Source of the DNA: Methylobacterium sp. J-078
Lineage (GTDB): Bacteria > Pseudomonadota > Alphaproteobacteria > Rhizobiales > Beijerinckiaceae
NCBI RefSeq assembly: GCF_022829285.1
Contig: NZ_JAKSYI010000031.1
Coordinates: 1-64,000 of the forward strand
Direction of reading: 5' to 3'
DNA length: 64,000 bases
The stretch's first letter is position 1. Each line of letters starts with the position of its first letter. The translations under genes and the position numbers were made by a program. Under the pieces are notes generated by a model. That model made no database searches. It was not told where the DNA came from and was given only the letters and a program-made list of their open reading frames with translations. Below, in pieces: positions 35,210 to 44,355 of the stretch.

Positions 35210-36040
35210 TCAGGCTTCGGCCTCGAGGAGGCGAGCGAGGAACAGGGTGGCCACCGTGAAGTCCGCGCTGGTGCCGGGGTTGAGGCGGGCCGCCTTCCAG
35301 GCCCGGTCCCGGTCGAGCAGGGCGTCCACGGGAGCCGCGGCGAGGTCGAGGGCGAGCAGTGTCTCCGCCTCGGCGCGCAGGGCCTCCGCCTGCGCCGCGC
35401 CGTGCTTGCGCGCCACGTGGCTGTCCGGCACCCGGGCGAGATAGGCGAGGTAGAGGGCGGTGGTGCACCAGGGCGGCGCCAGGCCCCGCGCCCGGGCCGC
35501 CGCCAGGGCCGGCAGGCCGATGGCGAACAGGTCGGCGAATCCGGTGACGTAGGCCCGCGCGATGGCGTCGCGCGGGGCGGCCTCCGCCATGGCGGCCCCG
35601 AGGGAGGTGGGGGCCGCCGAATCGGTGACGTCGTGGCGCTCGGCCCGGCCGAGGCCGCCCGGATTGGCCCGGCGGATCGCCGCGAAGACGTCGCGGGCGT
35701 CCTGCGCGTCGAAGCCGTTGAGCACCGCCGCGAGGGCGGGGCGCAGGGGCAGGCCCGCCTCGGCCGCCCGGGCGAGGGGGGCGCAGAGGAGCAGGATGCC
35801 GAGGTTGGTATTCTGGCCGACCCGATCCATCGTCGCCTCGACCGCCCGGAGCACCCGTTGGCCGACCGGCGCGCCGGTCTCGGCGAGGGCGGGGGCCGAG
35901 ATCTCTGCGCTCGCCACGAAATCCGCCACCGCCATGCGGTGGCCGTCCGCGAAGGCGTGGACGTTGCCGGGCTTGAGGGCGTCGAGCTCGTCGAGGCAGC
36001 TCGCCCGGTAGGCGGCGGCGATGACCTCGGACGCTCTCAT
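35210..36040 (-). CDS. Triphosphoribosyl-dephospho-CoA synthase (CitG/MdcB)-like protein of the C1 cluster
   Basis: A 276-residue protein with CitG-family patterns: DELDALKPGNVHAFADGH, TNLGILLLCAPLARAAE and LNPGTSADFTVATLFLARLL. CitG makes a CoA-derived prosthetic group in citrate lyase, but no such enzyme is here. In methylotrophs a homologue always sits in the mtdB-mch-fae cluster and is thought to take part in methylofuran or H4MPT synthesis. The start overlaps the end of the ATP-grasp gene by four bases (ATGA). Confidence 0.82.
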   Translation of the reverse strand: MRASEVIAAAYRASCLDELDALKPGNVHAFADGHRMAVADFVASAEISAPALAETGAPVGQRVLRAVEATMDRVGQNTNLGILLLCAPLARAAEAGLPLRPALAAVLNGFDAQDARDVFAAIRRANPGGLGRAERHDVTDSAAPTSLGAAMAEAAPRDAIARAYVTGFADLFAIGLPALAAARARGLAPPWCTTALYLAYLARVPDSHVARKHGAAQAEALRAEAETLLALDLAAAPVDALLDRDRAWKAARLNPGTSADFTVATLFLARLLEAEA

Positions 36041-36948
36041 CCGAGCGCCGCGACGAGGCGGGGCGGACGGGCGGCCCGCACCGCGTTGAGGAAACCGCGG
36101 GCGACGGCGAGCGCGATGTCGACGTCGGTGACTTGCTGCAACCCGGACCAGGCCGGCATCGAGTTCACCTCCAGCACGAGGTAGCCCCCCTGCCCGTCCT
36201 CGACGAGGTCGATGCCCGAATAATCGACGCCGACCGCGGCGGCCGCCCGCTCGGCGAGTTCCGCGGCGGCCGGCGGCATCACCCAGGCCAGGGGGCGGCC
36301 CCCGCGATGGACGTTGGTGATCCAGCCGTCGCCCTCGCGGATCATGCCCGCGATGGCGCGGCCCTCGCAGACGAAGACCCGGTAGTCGCGCCAGAGGCCG
36401 TCTGTGCGGGCGATGTAGCGCTGGAGGTAGTAGACCCGGGACACCGCCTCCTCGTCGGGCAGGTCCTCCGGGCGCTCGATCAGCTGGAGGCCCTCCCCCT
36501 GCGAGCCGAAGAGCGGCTTCAGCACCAGGGGACGCCCGGGCCGGGCCTCCCGCGCCACGATGTCGGCGGCGGCCTCGCGCTTCGAGAGCACGTAGGTTTC
36601 CGGGGTCGGCAGGCCAACGCGGTCGATGAGCAGGCTCGTCATCGCCTTGTCGACGGAGCGCTCGATGGCGCCGGGGGAATTCCAAACGATGGTGCCGGCA
36701 GAGACCAGGGCGTGCAGCACGCCGAGGCGCATGGTGGTCGCCTCGAAGGTGCCGCCCGCGATGGTGCGGAGCAGAACGCCGTCCGGCAGGGTCGCGAAGC
36801 CGGGCACCCGCAGGGGCTCGGGCCCCCCCGTCACCACCGCGACGTCGGCCATCGAGAACAGCACCGGCTCGGCGCCGAGCTGTTCGAGGGCGGCCTTCAG
36901 GCGCGCCTTGTGCCAGTTGCCGTTGTCGGCCGCGAGCCCGATCCGCAT
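36037..36948 (-). CDS. ATP-grasp ligase, RimK-like, of the H4MPT/methylofuran cluster
   Basis: A 303-residue ATP-grasp enzyme: PLVLKPLFGSQGEGLQLIER (glycine-rich ATP loop), YYLQRYIARTDGLWRDYRVF, and GIDLVEDGQGGYLVLEVNSM (Mg-binding Glu/Asn). RimK relatives add glutamate. In M. extorquens, ATP-grasp enzymes from this locus have, as I recall, been linked to the polyglutamate side chain of methylofuran; this one is a candidate. The ATG at 36948 starts at MRIGLAADNGNWHKARL, the natural domain beginning. A repeat-filled 225-base gap separates it from mch. Confidence 0.85.
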   Translation of the reverse strand: MRIGLAADNGNWHKARLKAALEQLGAEPVLFSMADVAVVTGGPEPLRVPGFATLPDGVLLRTIAGGTFEATTMRLGVLHALVSAGTIVWNSPGAIERSVDKAMTSLLIDRVGLPTPETYVLSKREAAADIVAREARPGRPLVLKPLFGSQGEGLQLIERPEDLPDEEAVSRVYYLQRYIARTDGLWRDYRVFVCEGRAIAGMIREGDGWITNVHRGGRPLAWVMPPAAAELAERAAAAVGVDYSGIDLVEDGQGGYLVLEVNSMPAWSGLQQVTDVDIALAVARGFLNAVRAARPPRLVAALG

Positions 36949-36977
36949 GGTCTTCAGCAAACCTCGACGTGAATTTC

Positions 36978-37160
36978 TTCTCCCCTCCGTGGGGGAAGGT
37001 GGCCCGCGAGCCAAGTCGGATGAGGGGAGCACCGTATCCGGAGAGGTCGTTCCCTCTCCCGCCTGCTCCGCAGGCACCCTCCCCCACCTCAAGTCGGGCC
37101 TGCCCGACTTGAGCACTCGAAGGCAGACCACGGGCAAGCCCGAGGTCTGCGGGGGAGAGT
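36978..37160. repeat. Nested palindromic repeats between mch and the ATP-grasp gene
   Basis: The gap holds a GC-rich REP-like element (TCTCCCC/GGGGAG runs) and two clear palindromes. One has perfect 12-bp arms at 37088-37099 and 37102-37113. The other pairs 37123-37129 with 37144-37150 around a smaller hairpin. They lie within a single transcription unit and probably affect mRNA processing between mch and the downstream genes. Confidence 0.75.
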
Positions 37161-37173
37161 TCGAGCGCTATTC

Positions 37174-38160
37174 CTACCGGAACGACGCTTCCACCAGCTC
37201 CGGCATCAGCTTGCCACCGCGGAAGCTCTTGCCGGTGGTGACGGAGGTGACGATGACCTCGGCGGGGCTGAAGAGGGCGCCGTCGATCTTGTAGAAGTCG
37301 CCGTTCACCCGGGAGAAGATGTCGGCGAAGGGTGCGCCGTGGTCGGCCGAGTTCGACGAGGGCACCTGCTCGGCGAGCTGCTGCGCGTCGGCGTCGTCGG
37401 CCTCGACGAAGAGCTGCACGCGGCCGCCGTAGATGATGGCGTCGTTGGTGCGGCCCATAGCCTGGATGAAGTCCGGGTGCTGCGGCGAGAGTGGGGCGGA
37501 GCCGATGCCGTCCACGATTCTGTGGAGGTCGAAGCCGACGGTATGGGCCTTGTGCAGGGCGACTTCGAGGACGCGGGCGACGACCTGGGTGGAGCCGGCG
37601 AGACTCTGGGTCGGGGCGTAGATGAAGGTCAGCTGCTCAGGGCTCAGGCCCGTGGCCTCGGCCACCTTGGCGATGACGGAGGCCGGCGGGCCGCCGGCCG
37701 CTTCCAGCACCAGGGCGGTCTGGGTCGCGGAATCCCTGTAGCCGAGCTCGCCGTAGAGGTCCTCTACCACCGCGACGGCGCGGCCGGGGCCGGAGCCGAG
37801 GGCGAAGAAGCCGGAATCCCCGGTCTCGTCGGCCAGCGACCAGCCGGCATACTGGCTGCCGAGGCAGGCGATGACCGGATCGGCGGCGTGCACGATCACC
37901 GAGTAGGGCCAGGACGCGATCGGGCCGGAGGGCGCGATCGAGACGGTGCCGAGGCCGCCGAGGCAGATCTCGGCGATGCGGCGTCCGGCCTCAATGGAGC
38001 CGCGCACGTTGGCGCCGGCATCGACCATGCGGGCGCCGTTCTCGGTGGTCACGGACAGGCGCAGGGCCGCGGCATCGGCGACCAGCCGCTCCACCAGGGG
38101 GGCGGTCAGGGCGTTGACGCTCGGAAACGGGAATTTCGCGCCGCTCGGGCTGGTGGTCAT
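37174..38160 (-). CDS. mch: Methenyl-H4MPT cyclohydrolase
   Basis: A 328-residue cytoplasmic enzyme that hydrolyses methenyl-H4MPT to N5-formyl-H4MPT, the step between MtdB and the Fhc complex. Family stretches include [64 protein letters not shown] and [20 protein letters not shown]. Start ATG overlaps the preceding gene stop (ATGA). It stands in the order mtdB, ATP-grasp, mch, as in M. extorquens. Confidence 0.96.
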   Translation of the reverse strand: MTTSPSGAKFPFPSVNALTAPLVERLVADAAALRLSVTTENGARMVDAGANVRGSIEAGRRIAEICLGGLGTVSIAPSGPIASWPYSVIVHAADPVIACLGSQYAGWSLADETGDSGFFALGSGPGRAVAVVEDLYGELGYRDSATQTALVLEAAGGPPASVIAKVAEATGLSPEQLTFIYAPTQSLAGSTQVVARVLEVALHKAHTVGFDLHRIVDGIGSAPLSPQHPDFIQAMGRTNDAIIYGGRVQLFVEADDADAQQLAEQVPSSNSADHGAPFADIFSRVNGDFYKIDGALFSPAEVIVTSVTTGKSFRGGKLMPELVEASFR

Positions 38161-39329
38161 GGGTGTCCCTCCGTCAGGTCGAGCAGGGTCCGCAGTTCGG
38201 CGGCCCGGCCTCGCAACATCGCTCTCGTGGCGGCCGAGTCCGGCCCCGTGACGAACAGGGTGCACAGCGGCGCGTCGCGCGCCACCGTGGTGCCGGGTCT
38301 TGGGCGGTCGCGCACGAAATCCGGCCAGGAGATCGGCGGCATCGGCGCGTAGCCGCTGGCCGCGTAGCAGATTTCCGTGGCCGCCGCATCCACCGGTGCG
38401 GGCTCCGGATCGGGCAAGTGGCCCAGGCTCGCGGCGATATGCTGGGTGAGGAGGGGCGTCGGGCGCCGGTCGAGGACGTCGAGGGTGGCGCCCGGGCGCG
38501 GGTTGATCTCGGTGAGCCACCAATCCGGCCCGTCCACGAGGCAGTCCGCGCTGGCGAGCCCGGTGAGGCCGGTGGCTGCCGCGAGGCGCCCGACCCCGGC
38601 CGCGATCGCCGCCGACAGCCCCGGTGCGAGGGAGGGCGGCTCGTGGCGCGCCCGTTCCAGGGCACCGGCATAGCGGAAGGGCCGCAGGGGGGATGGGGCG
38701 CTCCACTGCTCGGTGACGCCCACGACCCGGATCGCGGCGCCGTCGGACAGAAACGACAGGGACACGGCCCGGCCCGGCACCCGGGCCTGGAAATAGGCTC
38801 CCCTCGGCGCGGGCCCGCCGGGCGCGGCGCGGATATGCGCGCCGCCCGACCCCCCGGCCTGCTTCAGGAGCCAGGCGGCCCGATCGGACACGGGCTCGCG
38901 GGTGACGGCGGGGTGCGGCACGCCATGCTTTCGGCAGAGGGCCGCGAAGGCGAAGGGGTCTTTGAGGCGCCCCATGCAATCCGGTCCGGCGCCGAGTAGG
39001 CGGTAGCGCCCCGCGATGACCCGCATCAGGTCGGGGGCGGCCTCGAAGCCGCTGCCGAGGACGAGGCCGATGGGCTCGCCCGGCCCCTCGGCCGCGAGGG
39101 CGTCGAGCTGGTCGATGACGGCCTCGTCCCCGAGGCGCCCTCCCCCGAATCGTCCTCCGGCCTGGCGATAGCCCACGGTGAGGGCGCGGGTGTCTGCGTC
39201 ACCGAAGAGGTCGAGGACGAGAGGGCTCAGGCCCGCCCGCCGGGCCGCCTGGGCGAGGGCGCGGCCGGACTGGGCGGCGATGAGGAGGGTTCGACCGGCC
39301 GGTGCCGACGCTGGGAGGCCGGGCGTCAG
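38157..39329 (-). CDS. orfY: ATP-grasp protein OrfY of the mtdB-mch cluster, probable CTG start
   Basis: An ATP-grasp protein of about 390 residues. Motifs: [78 protein letters not shown] and [10 protein letters not shown]. The first conventional in-frame start is GTG 39176. However, coding-quality sequence continues upstream ([37 protein letters not shown]) with the Rossmann-like start expected for this fold. No ATG, GTG or TTG occurs in that stretch. A CTG at 39329 overlaps the mtdB stop as CTGA, matching the ATGA couplings around it, and is taken as the start. Role: probably methylofuran side-chain ligation. Confidence 0.8.
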   Translation of the reverse strand: MTPGLPASAPAGRTLLIAAQSGRALAQAARRAGLSPLVLDLFGDADTRALTVGYRQAGGRFGGGRLGDEAVIDQLDALAAEGPGEPIGLVLGSGFEAAPDLMRVIAGRYRLLGAGPDCMGRLKDPFAFAALCRKHGVPHPAVTREPVSDRAAWLLKQAGGSGGAHIRAAPGGPAPRGAYFQARVPGRAVSLSFLSDGAAIRVVGVTEQWSAPSPLRPFRYAGALERARHEPPSLAPGLSAAIAAGVGRLAAATGLTGLASADCLVDGPDWWLTEINPRPGATLDVLDRRPTPLLTQHIAASLGHLPDPEPAPVDAAATEICYAASGYAPMPPISWPDFVRDRPRPGTTVARDAPLCTLFVTGPDSAATRAMLRGRAAELRTLLDLTEGHP

Positions 39330-40219
39330 CCCGCCACCTCGACCGCCAGCGCGTAGGCATCGCGGAAATCGAGGCAGAGCGGCTCGTCGGCGTCCAGCAT
39401 GCGACGGAACAGGCGGGATTCCGTCTGGTACTTCACGTTGCCGACCGCGAGCGCGCCGATGCCGACGCCCCGGCCCGTGGGCAGGGGCACGTCGACGGCG
39501 TTGACGTCGATTCCCGCGATGCCGGCGGGCGGCACGGCGTTGACGTCCGAGGCCACAAGGAGCTTCGGGGCGCTTTCGAGATCCTCCGCCGTGAGAATCG
39601 GGATACCGGCGGGGCCGGCCGACAGGATGACGTCGGCCTGCCCGATGGCGGCGCGGCGGGCGGCGGGGGTGGTTCCGTCCACCGCCTCGACCTCCACGCC
39701 GAAGCGCCAGCGCATGGTGTTGGCGATCTTGCTCACCCGCTCCTCGCCGTCATGGCCGACGATCACCGCCTTGGCGCCGTTCAGCGCGCCGATCACGGCG
39801 GCCACGTAGGCGACCACGCCGGCGCCCCCGAAGATGACGATGCGCTTGTCCGCGAGGCCGGTGTCGAACTTGGTGCGCAGCGCGCGCGTCACCTCGGCGA
39901 CCATGGCTGCCCCCGTGGTGAAGGAACCGGCCGGATCGGCGAAGATGTGGTTGGCGAAGGGTGGCACCAGGGCCTTCTTGGCCCGGTCCATCATGTCGAG
40001 GGCGTCCTCGGCGTTCTTGCCGCCGATGAAGATCCCGGTGCGAACGCCGTCCTGGGGGCTGCGCGAGAAGATCGAATCCTGGACGAGCGTCGTCACGTCG
40101 GCGAGCGTCGCGTTCGCGTAGGTGGCGATGGTCTCGAAGCCCGCATCCACGGCCATGTTCACGTCGAACGGGCTCATGTGCTTCAGGGGCGTGATCATGT
40201 GCAGGATCGAGCGGGCCAT
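39326..40219 (-). CDS. mtdB: NAD(P)-dependent methylene-H4MPT dehydrogenase
   Basis: A 297-residue cytoplasmic dehydrogenase oxidising methylene-H4MPT to methenyl-H4MPT. Characteristic parts: ITPLKHMSPFDVNMAVDAG, SIFSRSPQDGVRTGIFIGGK, VPPFANHIFADPAGSFTTGA and the dinucleotide fold IVIFGGAGVVAYVAAVIGAL. It heads the minus-strand C1 unit mtdB-orfY-mch. Length and order match AM1 MtdB; MtdA is less similar by these motifs. Confidence 0.95.
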   Translation of the reverse strand: MARSILHMITPLKHMSPFDVNMAVDAGFETIATYANATLADVTTLVQDSIFSRSPQDGVRTGIFIGGKNAEDALDMMDRAKKALVPPFANHIFADPAGSFTTGAAMVAEVTRALRTKFDTGLADKRIVIFGGAGVVAYVAAVIGALNGAKAVIVGHDGEERVSKIANTMRWRFGVEVEAVDGTTPAARRAAIGQADVILSAGPAGIPILTAEDLESAPKLLVASDVNAVPPAGIAGIDVNAVDVPLPTGRGVGIGALAVGNVKYQTESRLFRRMLDADEPLCLDFRDAYALAVEVAG

Positions 40220-40330
40220 CGTCGGTCTCCCTTCATGCTGTGACGCGGCCCGATCGTGCGCCGAGGCGTCGAATTGTCAAAACCGATCCGAAGGCGGCGG
40301 TTTGAGGATCGTTATCTACAGGTCCGCGTC

Positions 40331-41323
40331 TTAAAGCGCCGTGACCGAGGCGCCGGTGTTGCGGCCCCGCGCGATGAGGAACCTGAGCGGACCGGGCCGC
40401 TCCAGGCTCGCGACGAGGGCGCGGGCTTGCGCCTCCGAGGGCACCAGGGCGAAGCCGGTCGGCCCCCAGGAGCTCTGGCCGTAGCCGGCGATGCCCTGCG
40501 CGGCGACGGCGGCGAGGGCCTCGGCCACGGCGGGGCTGGCGAAGCGTCCGCCCTGGTGGGGTGCGAAGTGGTCGCCGATCAGTTGCTGGATGCGGGTGAT
40601 GCCGGCGCCGAACCCCTCCGGCTCGGCGGTGACCACGGCGGGCAGCACCTGCATCAGCACGATGCGGCAGATCTCGGCGGCTTGCGGTTCCGGAAAGCGC
40701 GGCAGATCGCGGAAGGCCGCGACCTCGCGGGTGCCGTGGACGCCGGTCATGCCGGTGTCGAGGATCAGCACCACGCGCCAAGCCTCCGGGTAGGCGAGAC
40801 GCGCGATCACCGGCGGCGGGTTTCCCTCGGGATCGCGCCCGCCATCGACGATGAGGCCCCCTTGGGTGAACGCCGCCAGCCCGACGCCCGAGCGATTGCC
40901 CCGGTCGAGGGCGTCGGCGAAGTCCTCCGGCGCGAAGGGCCGTCCGGCGAGACCCGCCAGGGCCGCCGCCACGCTCAGCGCCAGCTGCGTGCCGGAGCCG
41001 AAGCCCGCATGGGCCGGAATCGCGGATTCGATGGTGAGGGCAGCGTGGCCCGCGATGCCGAGATGTCCGGCGGCGGCGAGCGCATAGGCGGCGGCGCGGC
41101 GCGCCTCGGGCCCGGTCACGTCGAGGCGCTCGGCCGGCCGGGCGGTCAGGGTCACGGCGGGGGCGTCGAGGGCGAGGCCGATGCTGCCGAAGCGCCGGCC
41201 GAGGCCGCCATGCAGGTCGAGGAAGCCGAAATGCAGGCGGGCGGGCGCGTGGACGCGGAGGCCGGCGGGGGCGGCGGTCTCACCCGGACCCCCCGGGATC
41301 CGCAGCACGTCGATCCCTTCCAT
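40331..41323 (-). CDS. mptG: Beta-ribofuranosylaminobenzene 5'-phosphate synthase
   Basis: A 330-residue GHMP-kinase-fold enzyme that condenses 4-aminobenzoate (or hydroxybenzoate) with phosphoribosyl pyrophosphate, the first committed step of H4MPT synthesis. Motifs: RVHAPARLHFGFLDLHGGLG, ESAIPAHAGFGSGTQLALSV, DRGNRSGVGLAAFTQGGLI and YGQSSWGPTGFALV. ATG 41323 is the natural domain start. It is divergent from fhcB, sharing a 267-base promoter gap. Confidence 0.92.
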   Translation of the reverse strand: MEGIDVLRIPGGPGETAAPAGLRVHAPARLHFGFLDLHGGLGRRFGSIGLALDAPAVTLTARPAERLDVTGPEARRAAAYALAAAGHLGIAGHAALTIESAIPAHAGFGSGTQLALSVAAALAGLAGRPFAPEDFADALDRGNRSGVGLAAFTQGGLIVDGGRDPEGNPPPVIARLAYPEAWRVVLILDTGMTGVHGTREVAAFRDLPRFPEPQAAEICRIVLMQVLPAVVTAEPEGFGAGITRIQQLIGDHFAPHQGGRFASPAVAEALAAVAAQGIAGYGQSSWGPTGFALVPSEAQARALVASLERPGPLRFLIARGRNTGASVTAL

Positions 41324-41590
41324 CGTGACAGGTCCTCGTTCGACGCGCTCGTTCCACGCGGCCTCGCGCCGCCGGCTTCTCCCACGGAGCGCGGACCACT
41401 CGCAAGCGTGGCCGTCAAATCTCGCGTCCCGGCATTGCACTCGGATCTTCACGGCGGGACTCAGGGGGGTTGCCTGCCACGCGGCGGCGATGCAAACGTG
41501 CCGCCCCAACGACATGGACTGGCTCAGTCCCGCCGCGCGCGACGCCGAATACGGTGCGCGCCGGGCCCTCGATTTTCCAAGGTGCAACGC

Positions 41591-42670
41591 ATGGCGGCCT
41601 GGGTGAAGGGTGGTGCGACGGATGCGGATGCGGCGGTGGAGGCCGCCGCCACGCTCCTCGCCTCAGCGCGGAATGCCGTCCTGGCAGGCCTCTGCGCCGA
41701 GTTGAGCGCGGTGCGCGCGGCCTACCACCTCGCCGACGCCCTCGGCGCCTCCGTCGATCCCGTGGCCGGCCCGAGCCTCTATGCCGAGCTCGGCCCCTTG
41801 AGCCGCACCGGCGCGATGACGACGACGCCGGCCGAGGCGATCGGTCGGGCCGACGCGATCCTCATCGTCGGCAACGCCCCCTGGGACCGCGCCATCGTCG
41901 GCGACATCGCCGGCTCGCAGGCGACCCGCGGTCGTGCCGCCGGTTCGGAGCGGGTGATCCTGTCGCTGGGCGGCCCCCGCAACGGCGCCACCCGGCACGT
42001 GGCCTACCCCGCGGAGGCTGGCGGCCTCGCGGTCTCGATCGCGCACCTGCGCGCCTTCCTGAAGGGCAACCTCGCCGGGGAAGCGGCCTATGCCGACCTC
42101 GCCAAGCGCCTGAGCTCCGCGCAGTACGGTGTCGTCCTCTACGACCCGGCCGAGATCGGTGAACTCGGCGTCGAGATGCTCATGGGGCTCATCAAGGACC
42201 TCAACGAGGCCACGCGCTTCTTCGGCCTGAGCCTCGCGGACCCGTTCCAGGGCCGCGCGCTCCTCCAGCTCGCCGCCTGGACCACCGGTCAGGCGCCCCG
42301 CGTCGGCTTCGGCCGCCACGTGCCCGAGCACGATCCCTGGCGCTTCGACAGCACCCGCCAGATCGCCGCCGGCGAGGCCGATGCCGCCCTCTGGCTCGCC
42401 TCCCTCCCCGCCCCCCGGCCCGACTGGCTCGGGACCCTGCCGAGCGTCGCCATCGTGGGCGTCGGCAGCCCGGATGCCAGTGGCGACGTCGCCGACGTGG
42501 TCTTCGCGGTCGGCGTCCCCGGCGAGAGTGCCGGCGGGAGCCTGTGGGACGAGCGCCGCGCCGCCATCGCCTATGCGCCGGCCTCCGGTCAGACGGCGGA
42601 GCTGAGCGCGGCCGGCATCCTCACCGCCATCCAAGAACGCCTCACGCAGAAGAAGGCCGCCGCATGCTGA
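41591..42670 (+). CDS. fhcB: Formyltransferase/hydrolase complex subunit B
   Basis: A 359-residue protein related to the formylmethanofuran dehydrogenase B subunit (FwdB/FmdB). Its regions include NAVLAGLCAELSAVRAAYHL, AYHLADALGASVDPVAGPS, RADAILIVGNAPWDRAIVGD and WTTGQAPRVGFGRHVPEHD. The bacterial form has lost the molybdopterin and selenocysteine/cysteine active site and plays a structural role. First gene of fhcBADC; overlaps fhcA by seven bases. Confidence 0.94.
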   Translation: MAAWVKGGATDADAAVEAAATLLASARNAVLAGLCAELSAVRAAYHLADALGASVDPVAGPSLYAELGPLSRTGAMTTTPAEAIGRADAILIVGNAPWDRAIVGDIAGSQATRGRAAGSERVILSLGGPRNGATRHVAYPAEAGGLAVSIAHLRAFLKGNLAGEAAYADLAKRLSSAQYGVVLYDPAEIGELGVEMLMGLIKDLNEATRFFGLSLADPFQGRALLQLAAWTTGQAPRVGFGRHVPEHDPWRFDSTRQIAAGEADAALWLASLPAPRPDWLGTLPSVAIVGVGSPDASGDVADVVFAVGVPGESAGGSLWDERRAAIAYAPASGQTAELSAAGILTAIQERLTQKKAAAC

Positions 42671-44307
42671 TCCGGATTCACGGGGGCCGGGTCGTCGACC
42701 CGACGGCCGGCCGCGACGCGGTCGGCGAGGTCTGGATCGAGGACGGCCGCGTGGTGGCCCCTAGCGACCGGGCGCCCGACCGCACTATCGACGCCACCGG
42801 CTGCGTGGTGATGGCCGGCGGCGTCGAGGTGCATTCGCACATCGCCGGCGGCAACGTGGTGATGAGCCGCCTGCTCCTGCCCGACCTCTACGTCAGCGAG
42901 GCCGCCCCCGAGGGCCATCCCTTCGCTCATGCGGGCGGCTCGGCCGCGTGGATCGGCGCGAATTACGCGCGGATGGGCTACACGCTCGCCGTCGAACCCG
43001 CGATGCCGCCCGCCAACGCGCTCGCGACCCAGCTCGAACTCGCCGATATCCCGCTCCTCGACCGCGGGGCGCTCACCGTGATGGGCAACGACGACCACCT
43101 GCTCCAGCTCCTGCGGGCGCGCGAGGGCAAGGCGGCGGTGCGCGACCTCGTCGCCCTCTCGGTGGCGACCTCGCGGGGGCTCGGCGTCAAGTGCATCAAC
43201 GCGGGCGGCGCCTCGGCCTTCAAGGACGGGATGCTGAAGCTCAGCCTCGACGACGAGATCCCGGTCTACGGCCTCTCCACCCGCAAGATCATGGGCGCGC
43301 TCCTCGACGCGGTGGAGGAGATCGGCGTTCCGCATCCGCTGCACGTCCACTGCAACAACCTCGGCATCCCGGGCGCCGACGAGTCCTTCGTGGCCACCCT
43401 GGAGGCGGCGGAAGGCCGGCGCATCCACTTCGCCCATGCCCAGTTCTACGGCTACGGCGTCGCCGACCCGGAGAACCCGCTCACCGGCGGCTTCCGCTCG
43501 GCGGCCGAGCGGATCACGGAGGCGATGGAGGCACACCCCAACGCCACCTACGATGTCGGCCAGGTCGCCTTCGGGCAGACCGTGACGATCTCGCTCGACA
43601 TCCTGCGCCAGTTCGCCGGCCGCAAGGGCGCCAACCCGAAGAAGTGGATCCTCAACGCGGGCGACGCGGAGGGCGGCGGCGTGGTGCCGTTCCTCTACAA
43701 GCCGCGTGGGCCCGTCAGCTCCCTGCAATGGGCCATCGGCCTCGAGCTTATGCTGCTCTCGAAGGAGCCGGAGCGCACGATCCTGACGACGGACCACCCC
43801 AATGGCGGCCCGTTCACGGATTACCCGCACATCATCCACCTGCTGATGGACAAGGAGAAGCGCGACCGCGAGATCGCCGGCCTCCACAAGGTCATCGCCG
43901 AGCGCTCCGGCCTCTGCGCCATCGAGCGCGAATACAGCTTCTCGGAAATCGCCCAGCTCACCCGCTCGGGGCCGGCCAAGCTCCTCGGGCTGGCCGATCG
44001 CGGTCACCTGCGCGAGGGGGCCCGGGCCGACGTCGCGATCTATCGCGATGACCCCGACCGCACCGCCATGTTCGCCCGCGCCAGGCTGGTGCTCAAGGAC
44101 GGCGAGACCATCGTGGAGGACGGCGAGGTCGTGGCCTGGCGCTCCGGCCGAACCCTGGAGCTCGCCGTCGAGTCCGACAAGGCGATGGTGGCCCGCTCCG
44201 AGACCTACCTGCAGGACCGCTTCGGCACCGGCCTCAAGAGCTTCGCGGTGCCCGACGATGCCTTCCCGAAGCCGGACGTGTTCGCGGAGGTCGCATGTCG
44301 TTCGTGA
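42664..44307 (+). CDS. fhcA: Formyltransferase/hydrolase complex subunit A (zinc amidohydrolase)
   Basis: A 547-residue amidohydrolase related to FwdA. It hydrolyses formylmethylofuran to formate within the Fhc complex. Metal-site motifs: MAGGVEVHSHIAGGNVVMSR (His-x-His), KCINAGGASAFKDG (bridging region), PHPLHVHCNNLGIPG (ligand His) and ILTTDHPNGGPF (Asp-His). It binds the long methylofuran cofactor that carries formyl groups from FhcD. ATG 42664 overlaps fhcB. Confidence 0.96.
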   Translation: MLIRIHGGRVVDPTAGRDAVGEVWIEDGRVVAPSDRAPDRTIDATGCVVMAGGVEVHSHIAGGNVVMSRLLLPDLYVSEAAPEGHPFAHAGGSAAWIGANYARMGYTLAVEPAMPPANALATQLELADIPLLDRGALTVMGNDDHLLQLLRAREGKAAVRDLVALSVATSRGLGVKCINAGGASAFKDGMLKLSLDDEIPVYGLSTRKIMGALLDAVEEIGVPHPLHVHCNNLGIPGADESFVATLEAAEGRRIHFAHAQFYGYGVADPENPLTGGFRSAAERITEAMEAHPNATYDVGQVAFGQTVTISLDILRQFAGRKGANPKKWILNAGDAEGGGVVPFLYKPRGPVSSLQWAIGLELMLLSKEPERTILTTDHPNGGPFTDYPHIIHLLMDKEKRDREIAGLHKVIAERSGLCAIEREYSFSEIAQLTRSGPAKLLGLADRGHLREGARADVAIYRDDPDRTAMFARARLVLKDGETIVEDGEVVAWRSGRTLELAVESDKAMVARSETYLQDRFGTGLKSFAVPDDAFPKPDVFAEVACRS

Positions 44308-44355
44308 GGATGCCGGGCGTGAAAAAGATGCGTCGCGTGGGGACGGGTGACTGAG

